Part shown: positions 61,012-64,000 of the stretch, piece by piece | Position numbering within the stretch: position 1 is the first letter of the stretch | Layout of the letters: each line of letters starts with the position of its first letter | DNA from: Streptosporangium lutulentum | GTDB lineage: Bacteria > Actinomycetota > Actinomycetes > Streptosporangiales > Streptosporangiaceae | Reading direction: 5' to 3' | DNA: 64,000 nucleotides | Assembly (NCBI RefSeq): GCF_030811455.1 | Contig: NZ_JAUSQU010000001.1 | Span: 1,550,001-1,614,000, forward strand | Translations under genes and position numbers: made by a program | Notes under the pieces: model-generated | The model's database searches: none | Told to the model about the DNA's origin: nothing | The model's input: only the letters and a program-made list of their open reading frames with translations

Positions 61012-61917
61012 TCAGGCCAGGTGAACGCCGAACCAGTCGAGGACGCGCTGATACGCCGTGGCGGCGGCGTCGGCGTCGTAGCGCTGGCCGGTGTCGTTGA
61101 AGAAGGCGTGGTTGACGCCGGGGAACGTCACGAGCTCGTGCTTCAGGCCCGCCTTCTCCAGCTCGGCCTTCGCCTGGTCGCGGCCGGCGTTGACCCGGGA
61201 GTCCTGTTCGGCGTAGATCCCGAGAACGGCGGCCTTGGAACCGGAGAAATCGGCGTTCTCGGGGAGCGGGCCGTAGAACGGGACGGCCGCCGACAGGCGT
61301 GGCTCGTTCGAGGAGAGCAGCAGCCAGACCATGCCTCCGCCGAAGCAGAAGCCGACGGCGCCGAGCTTCTTGCCGGGCGCGCGCCGCTCCAGCTCGCTCA
61401 GGGCGGCCTTCAGGTCCGCGGCGAAACGATCCTCGGAGATGCCACTCAGGGCCGCGGTGGCCTTGGCCGGGTCGCCGAGTGAGTCGGTCCCGCCCTCCCT
61501 GGAGAGCAGATCGGGGGCGAGCGCGGAGTAGCCACTGGCCGCCAGGCGCCCGGCGACCGACCGGATGTGGTCGTTGAGCCCGCGGTTCTCGTGGACGACC
61601 AGCACCGCGCCCCGGGGATCCGGAGCCGCCGCCCAGGCGCCCTGGAGCGTGACCCCGGATCCGGGGCCGGGGAACGTGATCGCCTCGGTGGACAGCGGCG
61701 GAGGACCGGCGGGGGAGGCGGAAGCGGAGGCGGATGACGTGCTGACGGAGGTCGCGGCGCTTTCCTGGCCGGTCGTGCAGGCCGCGAGCAGGGCGCTGGC
61801 GGCGGGCAGCGCCAGGCCGAGGAGGGTCAGGCGGCGCAGCGCCTCGCGGCGCGGGATGAGCCCGTCGGCGTGGTCGACCGCGACCTCTTCTGCGAGATAC
61901 CGCTGGAAGGACGTCAT
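61012..61917 (-). CDS. Exported dienelactone-hydrolase family protein
   Basis: 301 residues. The N-terminus has twin arginines, hydrophobic residues and a lipobox (PRREALRRLTLLGLALPAAS, then LLAAC), suggesting a Tat-exported lipoprotein. After a Ser/Ala linker comes the alpha/beta-hydrolase: nucleophile Cys in AVGFCFGGGMVWLL, Asp in YAEQDSRVNAG and His in FPGVNHAFFND. The family hydrolyses lactones and esters. It precedes nothing on its strand except the repeat and zinc ribbon. Confidence 0.9.
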   Translation of the reverse strand: MTSFQRYLAEEVAVDHADGLIPRREALRRLTLLGLALPAASALLAACTTGQESAATSVSTSSASASASPAGPPPLSTEAITFPGPGSGVTLQGAWAAAPDPRGAVLVVHENRGLNDHIRSVAGRLAASGYSALAPDLLSREGGTDSLGDPAKATAALSGISEDRFAADLKAALSELERRAPGKKLGAVGFCFGGGMVWLLLSSNEPRLSAAVPFYGPLPENADFSGSKAAVLGIYAEQDSRVNAGRDQAKAELEKAGLKHELVTFPGVNHAFFNDTGQRYDADAAATAYQRVLDWFGVHLA

Positions 61918-61980
61918 CTCTCCACACTATGAGGAGGCCGCGAAAATCGAGGTAAACAAGGGAGTGTCGTCCGGCATGAT

Positions 61981-64000
61981 CTAGGCCGGGTCACGAGGGG
62001 TTCCGGGCGCGGAGGGATCGGCCAGGGGGAGATTCCGCAGGCGCCGCCGTATCTCGGTGACCTGGAGGGGCTCGGCGATCCCGTCCCACGGGGCGAGCGC
62101 GTTCAGTCCTTTCTCACGGTGCCGCTGGGCGTTCCGCGGCTCCGCGCGGGCGAGGTGCAGCCGTGCCAGCGCGGTGCTCACCCCCGTCGTGGGAAGCCGG
62201 GTCAGGGCCGAGCGAAGCAGCTTGGCGGCCTCCCCGCGGCGGCGTCGCGGAAGCGCCGCCGCCTGGTGCACCTGGCAGCGGGCCTGGCCGATCGTGTCTC
62301 CTGAGCGTTCGTACAGCTCGACCGCCTTCTCCCAGTTCCTCGTGGCGTCGTGAGCCCGGCCCAGGTACCAGTGGACAAGCGCGAGGAGTTCCCGGCTGTG
62401 GGCCTGGGCGTGCACGTCGCCCGCCTGCTCGGAGATCCCGAGGGCCTGGACCAGGGTGCCCAGGGCGTCGGCGTACAGGCGGTTCGCCTCGTCCGTCCTG
62501 CCCTCGAAGCCGCAGACCTGTCCCCGGCGGATCCGCAGCACGGCCATGTTGATCCACCGGATGGCCTGCCCGACGGTGTCGCCGCCCGGCAGGACCTGGC
62601 CGTACTGCACCAGCGACGACTCCACCGCGGCGAACTCGTCACCGGTGGCCAGCAGCGTCGCCGCACGGGCCAGATGAAGCTGGGCGGGCCAGGACTCGAC
62701 CCCGGCCCGCAGCCCCGAGGCGATGTCGAGATGCTCCTGGGCCGCGCGGGGGTCTCCCAGCGTCAGGGCTATCAGGCACAGCCGTAGCTCGGCGGTCGCC
62801 CGGACGTCGGCATCGCTCAGCGTCCTGGCCGCGTGCGCCAGGGCGCGGGCGGCCTCCCGCCTTTCCTGATGACGCTGCTCCAGGAGGAACCACACCTCCA
62901 GGGCGTCCGCGATCCGTCCCAGCGGACCGGCCGCCCGCGGAGCCGGTTGCCGTGTCCTCAGGATCTGCAGCAGTGCCTTGTCCTCGATCCCGAACCAGTG
63001 CCGGGCCTCCTCCTGGTGGAGCCGCTCGGCGAAGAAGTCGGCGCGATCCGCGAAGCGCTCCACCAGGCGCTGCCACGCCGCGTCCCAGTCGGCCGGCGGC
63101 TCCGCGATCGCGCGGGCGGCGTCCACCACGCGGACTCGGGACGTCCGTACCTTCTCCACCAGGCCGTGCTGGCCCAGCTCCTCCATCGCCTGTTCGACCT
63201 CGCGCTCCGACCCGCCCGCGAGCGCGGTGGCCCCGTCGATCCCGAGTTCGGCGATCGGCGCGTGTGCGAACAACGCCAGCAGCCGCCGCGCCTCCGGTCT
63301 CACCCGCCGCAGTTGCATGGTGAGCAGGACCTGAAGGGTGTGGTCGTGAGGTCCCTGCTCCAGATCGGTCACCAGCGTCGCTATCGGGACCTGCGGGTTC
63401 TCGGTCAGCCAGCGGCCGATTCCGACCGCGATCGCGGGCCTGCGCAGGAACAGGTTCGTCAACCTCTCCGTCGCCGCCGGATCCGCCTCGATCCGTTCCT
63501 CCGCGATCTGGGAGCGCAGCAACGCCACACCGTCGTCGGCGTCCAGAAGCCCGATCTGGACGACGGCCACATCCGCGGGAACCGCGTCACCCGCACCGGC
63601 CTGGAGCTCCCCGGTGACGATCACCCAGCTTCCCGGCACGTGACGGGGGAGCCATGCCACCTGGCTCCACCGTTCGACGTTGTCGAGAAGCAGCACCTGG
63701 CCGGTGTGCCGAAGCGCGGCGGAGACCTTCTGCGCCGCCCCCTCCGGGCTCTCGATCGGCCCCAGCGGGCAGTCGAGCGTCCGCAGCACCCGCTCCACCA
63801 CGCTCAAGGTGTCTTCGGGCTCGTCCGGGTCCTGCCCGCGGAGATCCGCGTAGCGCTGCCGATCGGTCTCCGGGGCCAGTCTCCATCCGGCGTTGACGGC
63901 CAGCGCGGAGGTGCCGATTCCGGCCACGCCCCGCACGATGACCAGACCTCGCTTCAGGGCCTGCTCGATCACTTCCTCGACCTCGGCCTCCCTCCCGACC
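61981..64000 (-). CDS. STAND/NB-ARC ATPase with TPR-like repeats, partial
   Basis: The frame is open to the right edge (GREAEVEEVIEQALKRGLV), so the N-terminus, perhaps including an effector or DNA-binding domain, is not in view. The NTPase shows LVIVRGVAGIGTSALAVNAG, where the Walker A Lys is Thr, Walker B VLLLDNVE, and a winged-helix-like region. The C-terminal half has TPR-like helices (AAQEHLDIASGLRAG, NRLYADALGTLVQALGISEQ, ATRNWEKAVELYERSGDTIG). Such proteins act as signal-responsive switches, often as transcription regulators or in defence. Confidence 0.82.
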   Translation of the reverse strand, partial: VGREAEVEEVIEQALKRGLVIVRGVAGIGTSALAVNAGWRLAPETDRQRYADLRGQDPDEPEDTLSVVERVLRTLDCPLGPIESPEGAAQKVSAALRHTGQVLLLDNVERWSQVAWLPRHVPGSWVIVTGELQAGAGDAVPADVAVVQIGLLDADDGVALLRSQIAEERIEADPAATERLTNLFLRRPAIAVGIGRWLTENPQVPIATLVTDLEQGPHDHTLQVLLTMQLRRVRPEARRLLALFAHAPIAELGIDGATALAGGSEREVEQAMEELGQHGLVEKVRTSRVRVVDAARAIAEPPADWDAAWQRLVERFADRADFFAERLHQEEARHWFGIEDKALLQILRTRQPAPRAAGPLGRIADALEVWFLLEQRHQERREAARALAHAARTLSDADVRATAELRLCLIALTLGDPRAAQEHLDIASGLRAGVESWPAQLHLARAATLLATGDEFAAVESSLVQYGQVLPGGDTVGQAIRWINMAVLRIRRGQVCGFEGRTDEANRLYADALGTLVQALGISEQAGDVHAQAHSRELLALVHWYLGRAHDATRNWEKAVELYERSGDTIGQARCQVHQAAALPRRRRGEAAKLLRSALTRLPTTGVSTALARLHLARAEPRNAQRHREKGLNALAPWDGIAEPLQVTEIRRRLRNLPLADPSAPGTPRDPA

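Overview
The window is 64 kb of high-GC DNA with GTG/ATG starts, strong Shine-Dalgarno sequences and frequent 4-base ATGA overlaps between genes. It carries actinomycete hallmarks: a mycothiol-type maleylpyruvate isomerase fold, a PIG-L deacetylase of the Mca/MshB type, an ECF41 sigma factor with its oxidoreductase, GH10 and GH11 xylanases, a CE1758/CE1759 luciferase-like pair, and a ydaO (c-di-AMP) riboswitch of the actinobacterial type. A filamentous actinomycete, perhaps of the Streptosporangiales, is the best guess; that placement is inference from gene content.

Layout. 0-5 kb: an MFS exporter, then a sensor kinase and a MurJ-type flippase in one operon. 5-12 kb: regulator-plus-target pairs (TetR/DUF1348, Lrp/SMP-30, HxlR/SDR), a PL8 polysaccharide lyase and trpF. 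12.47-12.95 kb: a compact unit on the minus strand. A 26-codon leader ORF dominated by Arg, His and Met codons is followed by two mutually exclusive hairpins, the second a terminator with a U-tract. Then come three nearly abutting tRNA genes for Met, Arg and His. 13-20 kb: an ATP-grasp/luciferase-like gene couple, a maleylpyruvate-isomerase-fold enzyme, a Gfo/Idh/MocA oxidoreductase, and the CE1758/CE1759 pair. 20-23 kb: a PIG-L gene, gene fragments, a Tat-exported protein and a damaged partial copy of PIG-L. 23-30 kb: a stand-alone MurE, SDR and MarR genes, an inositol-monophosphatase-fold gene, and two gene stubs meeting at a deletion. 30-41 kb: a three-fold repeated beta-trefoil lectin, an IS1182-type element, DUF4097, ECF41 sigma and oxidoreductase, Ppx/GppA, a PLP-fold protein without its lysine, an SDR/MarR pair with a perfect 20-bp operator, a CHRD protein and an IS630 element at a TA site. 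41-47 kb: a secreted cell-wall-type protein below a c-di-AMP riboswitch, a SUMF1-fold protein, a second DUF1348 gene, and a membrane protein/metallopeptidase couple. 47-53 kb: a complete family-5 ABC importer operon. 53-56 kb: two xylanases. 56-64 kb: an aldo/keto reductase, a decayed toxin-like gene, a class-V aminotransferase, a zinc ribbon, a lipoprotein-like dienelactone hydrolase and a STAND/NB-ARC protein running off the right edge.

The most interesting unit is the HRM leader, attenuator and tRNA(Met-Arg-His) array at 12.57-12.95 kb. Ribosomes starved of Arg, His or Met tRNA would stall in the leader. The upstream hairpin would then form in place of the terminator, and the same three tRNAs would be transcribed. 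This mechanism is inferred; the parts (leader composition, hairpins, U-tract, tRNA folds) are read directly from the sequence. Other themes are active-site residues lost in recognisable enzyme folds, short tandem duplications spanning stop codons, and insertions or deletions that have left gene stubs.
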